NCBI GenBank assembly: GCA_041398965.1
Contig: JAWKTT010000035.1
Span: forward strand, 1-47,516
Direction of reading: 5' to 3'
DNA: 47,516 nucleotides
Origin: JAWKTT01 sp041398965
GTDB lineage: Bacteria; Planctomycetota; Planctomycetia; Planctomycetales; Planctomycetaceae
Below are positions 25,312-33,891 of the stretch, in pieces; position 1 is the stretch's first letter, and each line of letters opens with the position of its first letter. Position numbers and translations under genes: made by a program. The notes beneath the pieces are model-generated. The model saw only the letters and a list, made by a program, of their open reading frames with translations. It was not told the origin of the DNA and searched no databases.

Positions 25312-26403
25312 ATGAGTCGCTTTCGTATGGCTGTGGTTGGGGTTGGGGCGTTGGGGAGGCATCATGCCCGATTGCTCTCCGAGATGGAGGACGTCCAACT
25401 TGTGGGGGTCGCTGACCCGAACGAACAGCAGGGGCAAGCGGTCGCCAAGGCCCACGGAACACGTTGGGTGGCTGACTACAAAGAGCTACTCTCGAAAGTC
25501 GACGGCCTCTCGATCGTCGTGCCGACGTTTCTGCATCGCCGTATCGCCGAAGAGGCCCTCTCCCGAGGCATCCCTGTGCTCGTGGAGAAGCCAATCACCG
25601 GGACCATCGCCGATGCCCAGGCCCTCTGCAATCTGGCAGACGATCAGGCAATTCCACTGCAAGTGGGGCACATCGAACGCTTCAACCCCGCTTTTCTGGA
25701 ACTGGCCACTCGAGTCGAACGACCTCGCTATCTCCGGGCTGAGCGACTCAGCCCGTATGCCTTTCGATCGACCGACATCAGTGCGGTCCTTGACCTGATG
25801 ATTCACGATCTCGACCTGATCCTCACACTCGTGCAGGCACCAATCCGTCGAGTCGAGGCGTTTGGCGTCTGCGTTGTCGGCGGATTGGTCGACATTGTGC
25901 AAGCTCGTGTCCTGTTCGAGAACGGCTCGATTGCCGACCTCACCGCCAACCGGGTCTCGCCGACGGTGAGCCGAACTTTGCAAGTCTGGTCCGAGACCGG
26001 TTGTGTCACAGCCGACCTGCAAGCACAGACGGTGACCGCCATTCAACCGGGGGCCGACTTACTCGCCGGGCAACTTCCTTTGGAACTGGCCCAGCAGCCG
26101 GGGGCCGACATTGAGCAGTTGAAGTCTGAGATGTTCACTCGTTTTCTGCAGCAACAGCAACCGACGATCGCCCCGACAAACGCTCTGCACGATGAGCTAC
26201 GCAACTTCATCGACTCAGTCAGGACAGGAGGTTCGCCCAAAGTAAACGGCCGGGATGGCCTCGCCGCACTCTCGCTGGCGAAGCAGATCGAATCTGCCGT
26301 CGAGTCGCACGCCTGGGACGGCCACCCCCAAGGCCTCATCGGCCCGCACGCTCACCATCCCCAATCAACACAGCGATCCAACAACAACACACGTGCAGCC
26401 TAA
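25312..26403 (+). CDS. Gfo/Idh/MocA family NAD(P)-dependent oxidoreductase
   Basis: 363 aa. The N-terminal Rossmann fold has VVGVGALGRHHARLL (G-x-G-x2-G type). The family EKP motif occurs in PVLVEKPITG, and GHIERFNPAF and MIHDLDLIL mark the substrate domain with the catalytic-type His-Asp. These enzymes oxidise or reduce sugars or sugar nucleotides; the IERFNP pattern is common in those acting on UDP-sugars in planctomycetes and related bacteria. The exact substrate is unknown. The start ATG 25312 is preceded by AAGGAAG. The C-terminal about 30 residues are Gln/Asn/His-rich and may be disordered. Confidence 0.9.
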   Translation: MSRFRMAVVGVGALGRHHARLLSEMEDVQLVGVADPNEQQGQAVAKAHGTRWVADYKELLSKVDGLSIVVPTFLHRRIAEEALSRGIPVLVEKPITGTIADAQALCNLADDQAIPLQVGHIERFNPAFLELATRVERPRYLRAERLSPYAFRSTDISAVLDLMIHDLDLILTLVQAPIRRVEAFGVCVVGGLVDIVQARVLFENGSIADLTANRVSPTVSRTLQVWSETGCVTADLQAQTVTAIQPGADLLAGQLPLELAQQPGADIEQLKSEMFTRFLQQQQPTIAPTNALHDELRNFIDSVRTGGSPKVNGRDGLAALSLAKQIESAVESHAWDGHPQGLIGPHAHHPQSTQRSNNNTRAA

Positions 26404-26569
26404 AGCCCGTTCGCAGCCCGTAGAAAATCTGACCCACGGTCTTTTTTGTGGGGCTGTCACGGATTTGGGTCACAAAGTCATGCATGGCGAGCATGTGATT
26501 CGGCTTTTTGGAATGGAAGCCGCCTTGGCGGCAACTCGGTGATGGCAGTCGTTTGGCCAGAGAAAGGTA
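26404..26569. other. Spacer with inverted repeat and attC-like stretch
   Basis: TAGAAAATCTGACCCAC at 26421-26437 is the inverted copy of 23586-23602. CAGCCC and GGGGCTG (26414-26456) could pair as a post-gene stem. 26480-26558 loosely resembles an integron attC site (ending CGTTTGGCC), but too weakly to annotate as one. Confidence 0.4.
26421..26437. repeat. GTGGGTCAGATTTTCTA repeat, copy 2 (inverted)
   Basis: Exact 17-base reverse complement of 23586-23602. It lies just after the oxidoreductase stop, so the two copies bracket the IS and the oxidoreductase gene (about 2.8 kb). Confidence 0.75.
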
Positions 26570-27070
26570 ATGCTCTCAATCTTAGATGTAACGCCTTCCG
26601 ATCGATTCTTGATGGTCGCTTCCCGCGTATCGGCATCACGATGGGAAGATGAATGTGCGTCTGTCCGTTTGTGGCTTGGCACGAGGCCGGCAAGCATATC
26701 CACTGACATCGCGGAACAAATGCTGAAGACGATCGATGCGCCGCTTCCAAAGGGTGCGACTCCGGTTGTGATCGTACATTGTTATGCTGATGTCCCAGCT
26801 GGAACAGAGTATCATGTTGCCTTCGATCCCGAAGATCCGAACACGAACGAATTCACTCATGCTGAAGTGCTCTTCGGTGTCGTGATGGGTCGTTTCGTTG
26901 ACATGACGCTTTCGCATGGTTGGCATCAGACGGCTGTTTTGTATTTTCCCGCTGGCATGCCCAAGCTGTTCAACCAGCTGTCGGTTGATCAGATTTCGTC
27001 ACGTTATCTTTGCTTATGTTCTCAATCTGACTTTCACGAAATCAAACGAGCACGCACGAACCTGGCATAA
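26570..27070 (+). CDS. Protein of unknown function, possible former integron cassette gene
   Basis: 166 aa from ATG 26570, with AAAGG just upstream. No signal or membrane segment. Stretches such as VVIVHCYADVPAGTEYHVAFDPEDP and HAEVLFGVVMGRFVDMTLSHGWHQTAVLYFPAG look like a compact alpha/beta domain. No family is recognised. The stop codon is embedded in GGCATAACCATCGCATGCAC (27063-27082), which has the look of the left half of an integron attC site. It may therefore be an orphan cassette gene; the right half of the site is not recognisable. Confidence 0.6.
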   Translation: MLSILDVTPSDRFLMVASRVSASRWEDECASVRLWLGTRPASISTDIAEQMLKTIDAPLPKGATPVVIVHCYADVPAGTEYHVAFDPEDPNTNEFTHAEVLFGVVMGRFVDMTLSHGWHQTAVLYFPAGMPKLFNQLSVDQISSRYLCLCSQSDFHEIKRARTNLA

Positions 27071-27145
27071 CCATCGCATGCACGGGACAGCATCGTGGTT
27101 GTGGGTTTCGAGGGAGAATGATGTCTGTCGAATGGGGGTTCCATT

Positions 27146-28267
27146 CTACGTCGGGTTCTCGGAGTTGCGGCCGGTGAAGAGGCGGGTTGCGGTGAGGAGG
27201 GCATTAATCATCCCTTCGGGGCGGGCGACTCCTTGGCCGGCGATCTCGAAGGCGGTACCGTGGCTGGGGCTGGTGCGGATAATCGGGAGGCCGAGGGTGA
27301 TGTTGACCGCTCGCTCAAAACCGATGAGTTTGAAGGCGATGTGTCCTTGATCGTGGTACATCGCGACCACACCATCGAACTCGTTGTCGACGACGCTACG
27401 TTTGAACAGGGTGTCGGCTGGGAATGGTCCGGAGACGTGGAGTCCCCGTTGTTGCATTTTGATGACGGCCGGTTTGATGAGTTGTCGTTCTTCGTCGCCG
27501 AACAAGCCGGACTCTCCGGCGTGCGGATTGAGGGCACAAACGCCGACGCGTGGAGCGGGGCAGCCGAGTTGTCGGAGGAACGTGTCGATCAACTCGATCG
27601 ATTCGGCGATGCCGTTGCTGGTGAGGAGTTGCGGGACGGAGGCGATCGAGGTGTGCAGCGTCACATGGCAGACACTGAGGCCATGTTCTCCGCGAATGAC
27701 ATCGCCGGGGGGGAGGTGCAGCATCATGGCATACTGCGAGATGCCGCAGCGTTCAGCGAGAATTTCAGTGTGTCCCGGAGAGTTGATCCCCGCCTGTCGG
27801 AGGGCCAGTTTGTTGAGCGGGGCGGTGGTGATGGCATCAATCTGATTGTCGAGGGCGGCATCGATGGCGGTGGTCAAGCAGTCATAGGCGGCTCGACCTG
27901 CTCGGGAGTCAACCTTGCCCATAGGAACCGATAGCAGGTCGTCGTCTCCCACCGGCCAACAGACGATTGCTCCGGTTTGGTGAGCTTGACGGGCGGTCAT
28001 GCGCGCGGAGGGGCCGGTTTGCGTTGGAGACAGAGTCACGATCGGGACGTCGAGTCCGAGCGTGAGTGCGGTGCGGCGAAGAATTTCGGGATGGCCGATC
28101 ATCAGGGGAGCTAAGTGCTGACGCACGGTGGGGTCCATCGCGGCTCGTATTGCAACCTCGGGGCCGATCCCGGCGATGTCACCCAAGGTGACGCCAACGA
28201 CGGGTAACGCCTCGACTGCGGCCCCACCTCTGCTGAACTCTGTTTGTGTTGGGCGAGGGGGGGTCAT
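27146..28267 (-). CDS. pdxA: 4-hydroxythreonine-4-phosphate dehydrogenase
   Basis: 373 aa. It catalyses NAD-dependent oxidation of 4-phosphohydroxy-L-threonine in pyridoxal phosphate (vitamin B6) biosynthesis. Motifs: VTLGDIAGIGPEVA (usual GDPAGIGPE), SPGHTEILAERC with a metal-binding His, and MYHDQGHIAFKLIGFE. RTSPSHGTAFEIAG is near the C-terminus, all as in PdxA. The start ATG (28265-28267) overlaps the stop of rfbC by four bases, so the two genes are co-expressed. The first 20 residues are Pro/Thr rich and could be a little longer than in other family members. Confidence 0.95.
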   Translation of the reverse strand: MTPPRPTQTEFSRGGAAVEALPVVGVTLGDIAGIGPEVAIRAAMDPTVRQHLAPLMIGHPEILRRTALTLGLDVPIVTLSPTQTGPSARMTARQAHQTGAIVCWPVGDDDLLSVPMGKVDSRAGRAAYDCLTTAIDAALDNQIDAITTAPLNKLALRQAGINSPGHTEILAERCGISQYAMMLHLPPGDVIRGEHGLSVCHVTLHTSIASVPQLLTSNGIAESIELIDTFLRQLGCPAPRVGVCALNPHAGESGLFGDEERQLIKPAVIKMQQRGLHVSGPFPADTLFKRSVVDNEFDGVVAMYHDQGHIAFKLIGFERAVNITLGLPIIRTSPSHGTAFEIAGQGVARPEGMINALLTATRLFTGRNSENPT

Positions 28268-28806
28268 GGGAAGAGTTCCAGTTCCGTCAGCGGTCGACCG
28301 GCTCGGTCCTTCTCAGACAACAACGGTACTTCCTCTAAAGGCCAGTCGATCCCGAGAGTGGGGTCGCTCCAGAGCAGCGTTCGCTCGTGCTCGGGGGCGT
28401 AGAGCGAGGTGCATTTGTAGGTCACATCGGCCCACTCTGAGAGCGTCAGGAATCCATGCGCACAACCCGGAGGGACGTACAACATTTGATGGGAGACGTC
28501 ATCCAGGGTGATCGCAACATGTTGGCCGAACGCGGAGGAGCTTTTCCGCAGATCAACGACGACATCCAGAATTTCGCCGCGTGTGACGTGAACGAGTTTC
28601 CCTTGAGGCTGCTGTACCTGATAGTGCAACCCTCTTAACGTCCCCCGTCGGGACCTTGAATAGTTATCTTGCAGGAACGGGAGATCGATCCCCGCATCCG
28701 AAAACCGCGACTGCTGCCAGGTCTCCAGAAACTCCCCGCGATTGTCACGAAAGACCCGAGGTTGAATGACGAAGAGATCGGGGATGAGGGTGGTCGAGAT
28801 GTTCAA
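28264..28806 (-). CDS. rfbC: dTDP-4-dehydrorhamnose 3,5-epimerase
   Basis: 180 aa, family-typical length. The cupin-fold epimerase motifs are visible: VFRDNRGEFLETW (Arg-Gly-Glu), QDNYSRSRRGTLRGLHYQ (catalytic His in GLHY), GEILDVVVDLR, and VPPGCAHGFLTLSE. The C-terminal WSDPTLGIDWPL is also as in RfbC. It converts dTDP-4-keto-6-deoxyglucose to the 4-keto-rhamnose form for rhamnose-containing surface glycans. The other rfb genes (A, B, D) are not adjacent. It overlaps pdxA by four bases. Confidence 0.94.
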   Translation of the reverse strand: MNISTTLIPDLFVIQPRVFRDNRGEFLETWQQSRFSDAGIDLPFLQDNYSRSRRGTLRGLHYQVQQPQGKLVHVTRGEILDVVVDLRKSSSAFGQHVAITLDDVSHQMLYVPPGCAHGFLTLSEWADVTYKCTSLYAPEHERTLLWSDPTLGIDWPLEEVPLLSEKDRAGRPLTELELFP

Positions 28807-28902
28807 TCGTCGCTGCGCGAGGAAATGGGGGTTAATGGAGTCAGGATCCTGGGGGATCGTTACTGGAGGGGGCTATGAATCGTTGAGGGTTAAAGGATTC
28901 AG

Positions 28903-31900
28903 CTACGGGATGAAGACGAACTCGGGATGATTGACCAAACTCCAGACGGCGTCTTCGGCTCGTTCTCGCCAGTCGGCGTTGAGACGGGGTGTGGGTCGGT
29001 CTCCCTGGAGAACATCACGCTGGCGGGTCATCGCTTCGACGTCGGATTTCGGGTCAAAGTGGTTCGCCCAGGTGATCCCGCTTCTGAAGATTCGTGGGGG
29101 AAGAGCCGCTTCGGGACCGGCGACAATTCGCTGGTCGTATCCCGGCTCCAGCAAAGTTTGCAGACGTTGACGTTCTTCGGTTGTTGCTGGTCGCGTGAGA
29201 ATACGGACGAACAACTGATCGATGAACTCTTCGACCGCTTGTTCGCGGAGTGCGAGAGTGGTGAACGCCGAGTCGTCGGAGAAGTCGATGGCACGGTTTG
29301 AAGTTGTGCCATGTGCGAGAGCCATCGGTTGCAGCGGAGTTGCCCCATCATCGCGATCGGTTAAAGGGTCCTGTCGCTGTTGTCGCCAACCGTATGCGGC
29401 CATGAGGTCGACGACCGATTGAGCGACCGGCAAGTTCAATGAGGGGCGATCACGTTCGTTGCTGACGGCAACAAACTGCCAGGCACGTGTCGGATTTCCA
29501 AGATGAATAAACGTCGTCGGAGCCTGCTTACCGTCGGCGTCCATGGTCAACTCTTCACTCGCGTAGCTCTTACCCGAGACCCCCATCAGAGAGTCGGCGA
29601 TCTGTTCGCCGGTCATTCGTCGACGGACCGGTCCCGCAAACAGGGCGGCATCGGTCGCGTTCGGATCGGACTCAGCCGGAATGCGTTGATAGGTTCGCGA
29701 CGAGAGGATCAGTCGGGCGACATGCTTGAGATCAAAGTTGTGCGTGACGAACTCATCGGCCAGCCAATCGAGTAGTTCCGGATGCTCGCAGTTGGCCCCT
29801 TCCCAGTCGTCGACTGGTTCGACCAGCCCGCGTCCCATGTACCGTTTCCAAAGGCGATTGACCACAACTTTGGCAAAGCGTTGATTGTGAGGCGACGTGA
29901 GTTGAGCCGCCAACAACTCGCGTGAGTCTCCAGGGTTTCTGAAAAGCTCCTTCGGTAGCGCTTCTGTCGAAGTCGTCGCCGCCGCGACGGTTGCGGGGTT
30001 CTGATGGAGGGATTCCGCGGATGGTGTTTCGAACGAAACGAACTCGACGAATGGCCAATCGGGTTTGACACTTTCGCCCGGTTTGAGGGTGACTTTGACC
30101 GCCATCTTCGCGAGGGCTTCGGGGGTGGCGGGGATGCTGCTGGTGCCGGGAACCTTCTGAGGTGACCGTCCGAGCATGGCGGCGATGCTGAAGAGGTCCC
30201 GTTGTTTGAGGTCGTGATAGGGAGCATCGTGGCACCGGGCACACTTCATTTCGACCCCGAGGAACGCAGTCCCCAGGATGTGTGCCTTGGCAGCCATGGG
30301 GGCATCGTTCTGAGAGGCCATGAGGAAGCCCGCCGGGCCTCCATCGAGCTTACTTCCCTCCATCATGACGAGTTCGGTGACGAAACGGTCCATCGGTTTG
30401 TTGTCGAGGAACGACTCGTAGAGGAACCAGCGGAACGGTCCGGTGTTGTTCAGCTCAGGCTTCGTCAGTCCGGGGTTTTCGGCCAATACGTCTTGCCAGT
30501 AGCCCACCCAATGATCGGCCCAACCCGCATCGGCCAGCAGACGTTCGATGGCGTTCTGCCGACGCGATTGAACCGGGTCGGCGAAGAAGGCTTCAATCGC
30601 TTCCGGTGTCGGGATGGTCCCGGTCGTGTCGAGTGTGACTCGTCGCAAGAATGCATAGTCATCAACCAAGGGCATCGACTTCTTCCCGGCTGCCTTCAGA
30701 TGCTCTTCGACGAAGCTGTCGATGGTTCTGGTCTTGGCGACTGTCGACTCGGCATCGGATACTGTCGGCGATCCCTGGACCTTGTTTGCGGATGCACGCT
30801 TCTGGGCGATGACACTGCGGGCGTAGTCGTGCCGTTGTTTCCAGTATTTCGTTTCCCCCTCAGCGGCCGTCTGTCGGACTTGCTGTTCCCAGTCTCTTAG
30901 GACGAGGCGATGCTCTTCCCGGAGTTGCAACCACCCCGCATCGGTGAAGGGAATGTCTTTTGACGGACTGACAAATCGATACGGTCCGCCAACCGGTCCG
31001 ACGCCGAGTGCGAGTTCCCCTACATAAGGAGACTTCCCTTTGTGACCGACGAGCCGGTACAACGAGATCACATGTTCGCCAGCGGCAAGCGTCACCTTGA
31101 TCCGTTCATCGACATGCCCGGCCGGGATGGAGAGCACGGCATCCCCAAGTTCCGGCAAGTCATAATACTTGCCGTGAGCGGAACTGTTCGGTTCCATGTG
31201 ACGGGTCGTCGTCAGCAGTTTGCCATCGATGTACAACCGGACCGAGTCGAGTGTCCGCAAGACGAATTCGTGTTCACCCTCTGGGAGCGTGATCCGAGTT
31301 GAGAGATGAATCAACAATGGCGGGGCTCGGTCGACGATCAGCCCTTTCGCATTGTATTCCCTCGGGAGTTCTTCAATGGCAAAGGTGTCGGTCTCGTAGA
31401 GGGGAGTCATTGGCCGGAGCCGAAACTTCCAAGACTTCGCGACCGGGATTCCTCCCAACATTTCGACCTTCACCCGATCTTGCGGCACGCTGGCTGCATC
31501 GACGACACCGAGTTGCAGTGGGCTGTGTTCGAGTTGAATGTTGACATGCGACCGAATTCTCGCAGGGGTGAGCGCCTCGCGATACAACGCGAGATTGTCT
31601 ATTTCGCCCGTGAAGGTGGAGGTTCCTCCCATGGAACTCCCCACCCAGAGTTCATCATCATCAGAGACCGGCGGAGCCGAAGTGGTTCCCCCCATGTCCC
31701 ACTTCCCCTTCGTCGGGACTCCATCAACATATCCCGCGATCGACTCCGGTTTTCCAAAGGTGTAGGACACCGCGACATGATGCCACGCCCCATCTTCCGG
31801 GATGCCGTTGTTGCCCACCCAACGATGCCAATGCGCATCTCCCTTCGTTTCGCCAGCGACTGGTTCAGTCGCAAACAGGAACGAGGGGAAGACTCCACTG

Positions 31901-32502
31901 GAGTTGTTTGCTAATCGGAGCGCGTAGTTTTGGTTCTCCTTCGAGAAGCCGGCCCGATGCGTCCGACCTTTCCCCATGAGATACGGGAACGTCCCCGACA
32001 ACGCTCCCTCCCAGCGAACCCAGCACTCCATCGTGATCGAGTCCCCATTGGTGAAGTCCAACGGGCTGTTGGCCCCCGGATCGGCCAGGGAGAGGTAACT
32101 CCCATTCGCCGAGAAGAGAGCCGCCGTGTTCGTTGGCAGAAAGTCCGGGAACTCAGAGGGACGAGGTCCGGGGACACTCGATGCCGCACGCCCCTTCTGT
32201 ACCAGAGTGAACGCCGATTCTTCCCCGGCATCGTTCTGCAAACGGACACTCGATGCCCCTTTGGCAGTTTTCGTTTCTGCAAATGTCCAAAGGGCGACGG
32301 GTCGGTCCTTCAAGATTTCCGACAGCGCGACGTCGGTCTGGTTGACCTGCTTGTTTGGGACGACTGTGTTGGCCGACTTCCCCTTGCCTGGGTCATCAGC
32401 CGCACTCATCATGCGGACCGAAAAGATCATCGTCAGCAGGACCGACAAACCGGCAGTCCAGGTAATCAAACCGCGACGAGTTGTATGCAAACTTCGCATC
32501 AT
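28903..32502 (-). CDS. Exported LamG + DUF1549 + DUF1553 protein with a CxxCH motif
   Basis: 1,199 aa, a planctomycete signature architecture. The start ATG 32500-32502 (MMRSLHTTRRGLITW) has GAGG 6 bases upstream and a signal sequence (LSVLLTMIFSVRMMSAA). Residues about 75-310 are a concanavalin/LamG-like domain (ITMECWVRWEG, AWHHVAVSY, FTGEIDNLALYREAL). A PA14-like stretch follows, then DUF1549 (FLRRVTLDTTGTIPTPEAIE...GWADHWVGYWQDV). A haem-type CARCHDAPYHD sits near residue 753. DUF1553 is C-terminal (FAKVVVNRLWKRYMGRGLVEP...RLILSSRTYQR). The function is unknown; such proteins are often paired with DUF1501 proteins, but none is seen here. It presumably acts in the periplasm or on the cell surface. 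Confidence 0.92.
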   Translation of the reverse strand: MMRSLHTTRRGLITWTAGLSVLLTMIFSVRMMSAADDPGKGKSANTVVPNKQVNQTDVALSEILKDRPVALWTFAETKTAKGASSVRLQNDAGEESAFTLVQKGRAASSVPGPRPSEFPDFLPTNTAALFSANGSYLSLADPGANSPLDFTNGDSITMECWVRWEGALSGTFPYLMGKGRTHRAGFSKENQNYALRLANNSSGVFPSFLFATEPVAGETKGDAHWHRWVGNNGIPEDGAWHHVAVSYTFGKPESIAGYVDGVPTKGKWDMGGTTSAPPVSDDDELWVGSSMGGTSTFTGEIDNLALYREALTPARIRSHVNIQLEHSPLQLGVVDAASVPQDRVKVEMLGGIPVAKSWKFRLRPMTPLYETDTFAIEELPREYNAKGLIVDRAPPLLIHLSTRITLPEGEHEFVLRTLDSVRLYIDGKLLTTTRHMEPNSSAHGKYYDLPELGDAVLSIPAGHVDERIKVTLAAGEHVISLYRLVGHKGKSPYVGELALGVGPVGGPYRFVSPSKDIPFTDAGWLQLREEHRLVLRDWEQQVRQTAAEGETKYWKQRHDYARSVIAQKRASANKVQGSPTVSDAESTVAKTRTIDSFVEEHLKAAGKKSMPLVDDYAFLRRVTLDTTGTIPTPEAIEAFFADPVQSRRQNAIERLLADAGWADHWVGYWQDVLAENPGLTKPELNNTGPFRWFLYESFLDNKPMDRFVTELVMMEGSKLDGGPAGFLMASQNDAPMAAKAHILGTAFLGVEMKCARCHDAPYHDLKQRDLFSIAAMLGRSPQKVPGTSSIPATPEALAKMAVKVTLKPGESVKPDWPFVEFVSFETPSAESLHQNPATVAAATTSTEALPKELFRNPGDSRELLAAQLTSPHNQRFAKVVVNRLWKRYMGRGLVEPVDDWEGANCEHPELLDWLADEFVTHNFDLKHVARLILSSRTYQRIPAESDPNATDAALFAGPVRRRMTGEQIADSLMGVSGKSYASEELTMDADGKQAPTTFIHLGNPTRAWQFVAVSNERDRPSLNLPVAQSVVDLMAAYGWRQQRQDPLTDRDDGATPLQPMALAHGTTSNRAIDFSDDSAFTTLALREQAVEEFIDQLFVRILTRPATTEERQRLQTLLEPGYDQRIVAGPEAALPPRIFRSGITWANHFDPKSDVEAMTRQRDVLQGDRPTPRLNADWRERAEDAVWSLVNHPEFVFIP

Positions 32503-32660
32503 GAATCCTCTAGGCTTTGACGAAAGTCGACTCTCAATCTTTCCGCAGCGGGGCGGGCTGTTTGTTTGAGTCGCCCCTTTCATGGTCAGGCAGACATCCA
32601 CGAGTGTCGCATGAGACGGCAACTCGGAACGCGGACAGTGGCTGACCCCATCATATTGTC

Positions 32661-33701
32661 TTAGTCGCCGTGCATCTTGGATTTCTGGTCGTGATTCTCT
32701 AACAGGCTTCGTTCGAGCACAACCTTGGCTCGGTCGAAGAAGGGCTGCCAATGGATTTCGGGTTTGCCGTCGCGGAGGGCATCGCGGACTTTTTGCAGTG
32801 TGTTGCGGGCCATGTGCGGACAACGATTGCAGGCACAGGTCTCGCCACTGTCGGCCATGACGCCGGGAACCGGGATGTACTCGTGCTGCGGTGCAATCGC
32901 CCGCAATGGATGGATCATGGCCGACTCGGTCGCCACGAGAATTGTCGTTGGCTCTTGCAGAGAGGCACAGAACTGACGCATCTTTTCGGTTCCCCCGACA
33001 AAGTCGGAGACCTCGAGAATGTTCTGCGGACACTCGGGGTGAGCGATGACGATGCTGCCCGGGTTATTCCGCTTCGCTCGATGCAGGTCCTGGAGAGAGA
33101 AGATCTCGTGAACCATGCAGGCCCCCGGCCAGAGGATCATCTCCCGACCAGTCACTTCCATGAGGTAGCGTCCCAGATGCTGATCGGGAACGAAGAGGAT
33201 CTCTTTGTCTTTGGGAACCCGGTCTTCAATCAACTCGCGAGCGTTGCCACTGGTAACAATCCAGTCGCACAACGACTTCACCGCTGCTGATGTATTGATA
33301 TACGCGACTGTTTCGAACTCGCGACCCTGACTGCGGAGTTCCTGTTGAAACGCCGCGAGTTTGTCGGGCGGGCAGCTCTCTGCGAGCGAACACCCCGCAA
33401 GCATGTCAGGGAGCAGCACCCGCTTCTCCCGATTCATGATCTTGGCCGACTCGGCCATAAAGTGGACACCGGAAAACAGGATGGTCGACTGCTTGACGCG
33501 GGTTGCATCACGAGCGAGTTTCAGCGAGTCGCCCGTGTAGTCGGAGATCTCTTGAATGTCCCCATCGACGTAAAAGTGAGCGAGGATCACCGCATCCTGG
33601 TCTCGTTTGAGCTGTTCGATTTCGTCGATCAAGTCGAGCGGGTCTTCCTCGATGACTGCTGCACGATCCACGATCGGCAAGGAAGGTCCAGTCTGTGCCA
33701 T
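32661..33701 (-). CDS. nadA: Quinolinate synthase
   Basis: 346 aa, the usual length. [4Fe-4S]-dependent enzyme condensing iminoaspartate and dihydroxyacetone phosphate to quinolinate in de novo NAD synthesis. Motifs: AVILAHFYVDGDIQEISDY, FSGVHFMAESAKI with substrate contacts, PDMLAGCSLAESC, VAYINTSAAVKS, PDQHLGRY, and WPGACMVHE. The Cys-rich C-terminal CACNRCPHM is also present. Cys residues in GCSLAESC and the later sites fit the cluster ligands. The start ATG 33699-33701 has no strong Shine-Dalgarno. Neighbouring genes (LamG protein, aldose epimerase) are unrelated, and nadB/nadC are not in the window. Confidence 0.96.
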   Translation of the reverse strand: MAQTGPSLPIVDRAAVIEEDPLDLIDEIEQLKRDQDAVILAHFYVDGDIQEISDYTGDSLKLARDATRVKQSTILFSGVHFMAESAKIMNREKRVLLPDMLAGCSLAESCPPDKLAAFQQELRSQGREFETVAYINTSAAVKSLCDWIVTSGNARELIEDRVPKDKEILFVPDQHLGRYLMEVTGREMILWPGACMVHEIFSLQDLHRAKRNNPGSIVIAHPECPQNILEVSDFVGGTEKMRQFCASLQEPTTILVATESAMIHPLRAIAPQHEYIPVPGVMADSGETCACNRCPHMARNTLQKVRDALRDGKPEIHWQPFFDRAKVVLERSLLENHDQKSKMHGD

Positions 33702-33891
33702 GTCAGTTGCTCCAAAGTCTCAAAGGGAAACACCCATGATAGCAAGGTGATCGACCGAGGTATCCCGAAATTTCGGATTCTTGGATGACCAAGGCTGTGT
33801 CGAGCCGCCGGTAAATCCAACAAGGTCGCAACCGACCACGGTTCGGCTCTGCGATCAGCTGCCGAGTTGTGGAGCACTCGGTGACCAATCC

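Noticed and set aside
32040..32070. CAACGGGCTG inside the LamG gene as a third copy of the post-stop repeat
   Set aside because: Only about 10 bases match and it lies in coding sequence; chance similarity.
33779..33880. Possible tRNA or structured RNA between nadA and the aldose epimerase gene
   Set aside because: The region has a CTTGG-ATGA-CCAAG hairpin and a GGTTCGGCTC string, but no acceptor/anticodon arrangement could be built.
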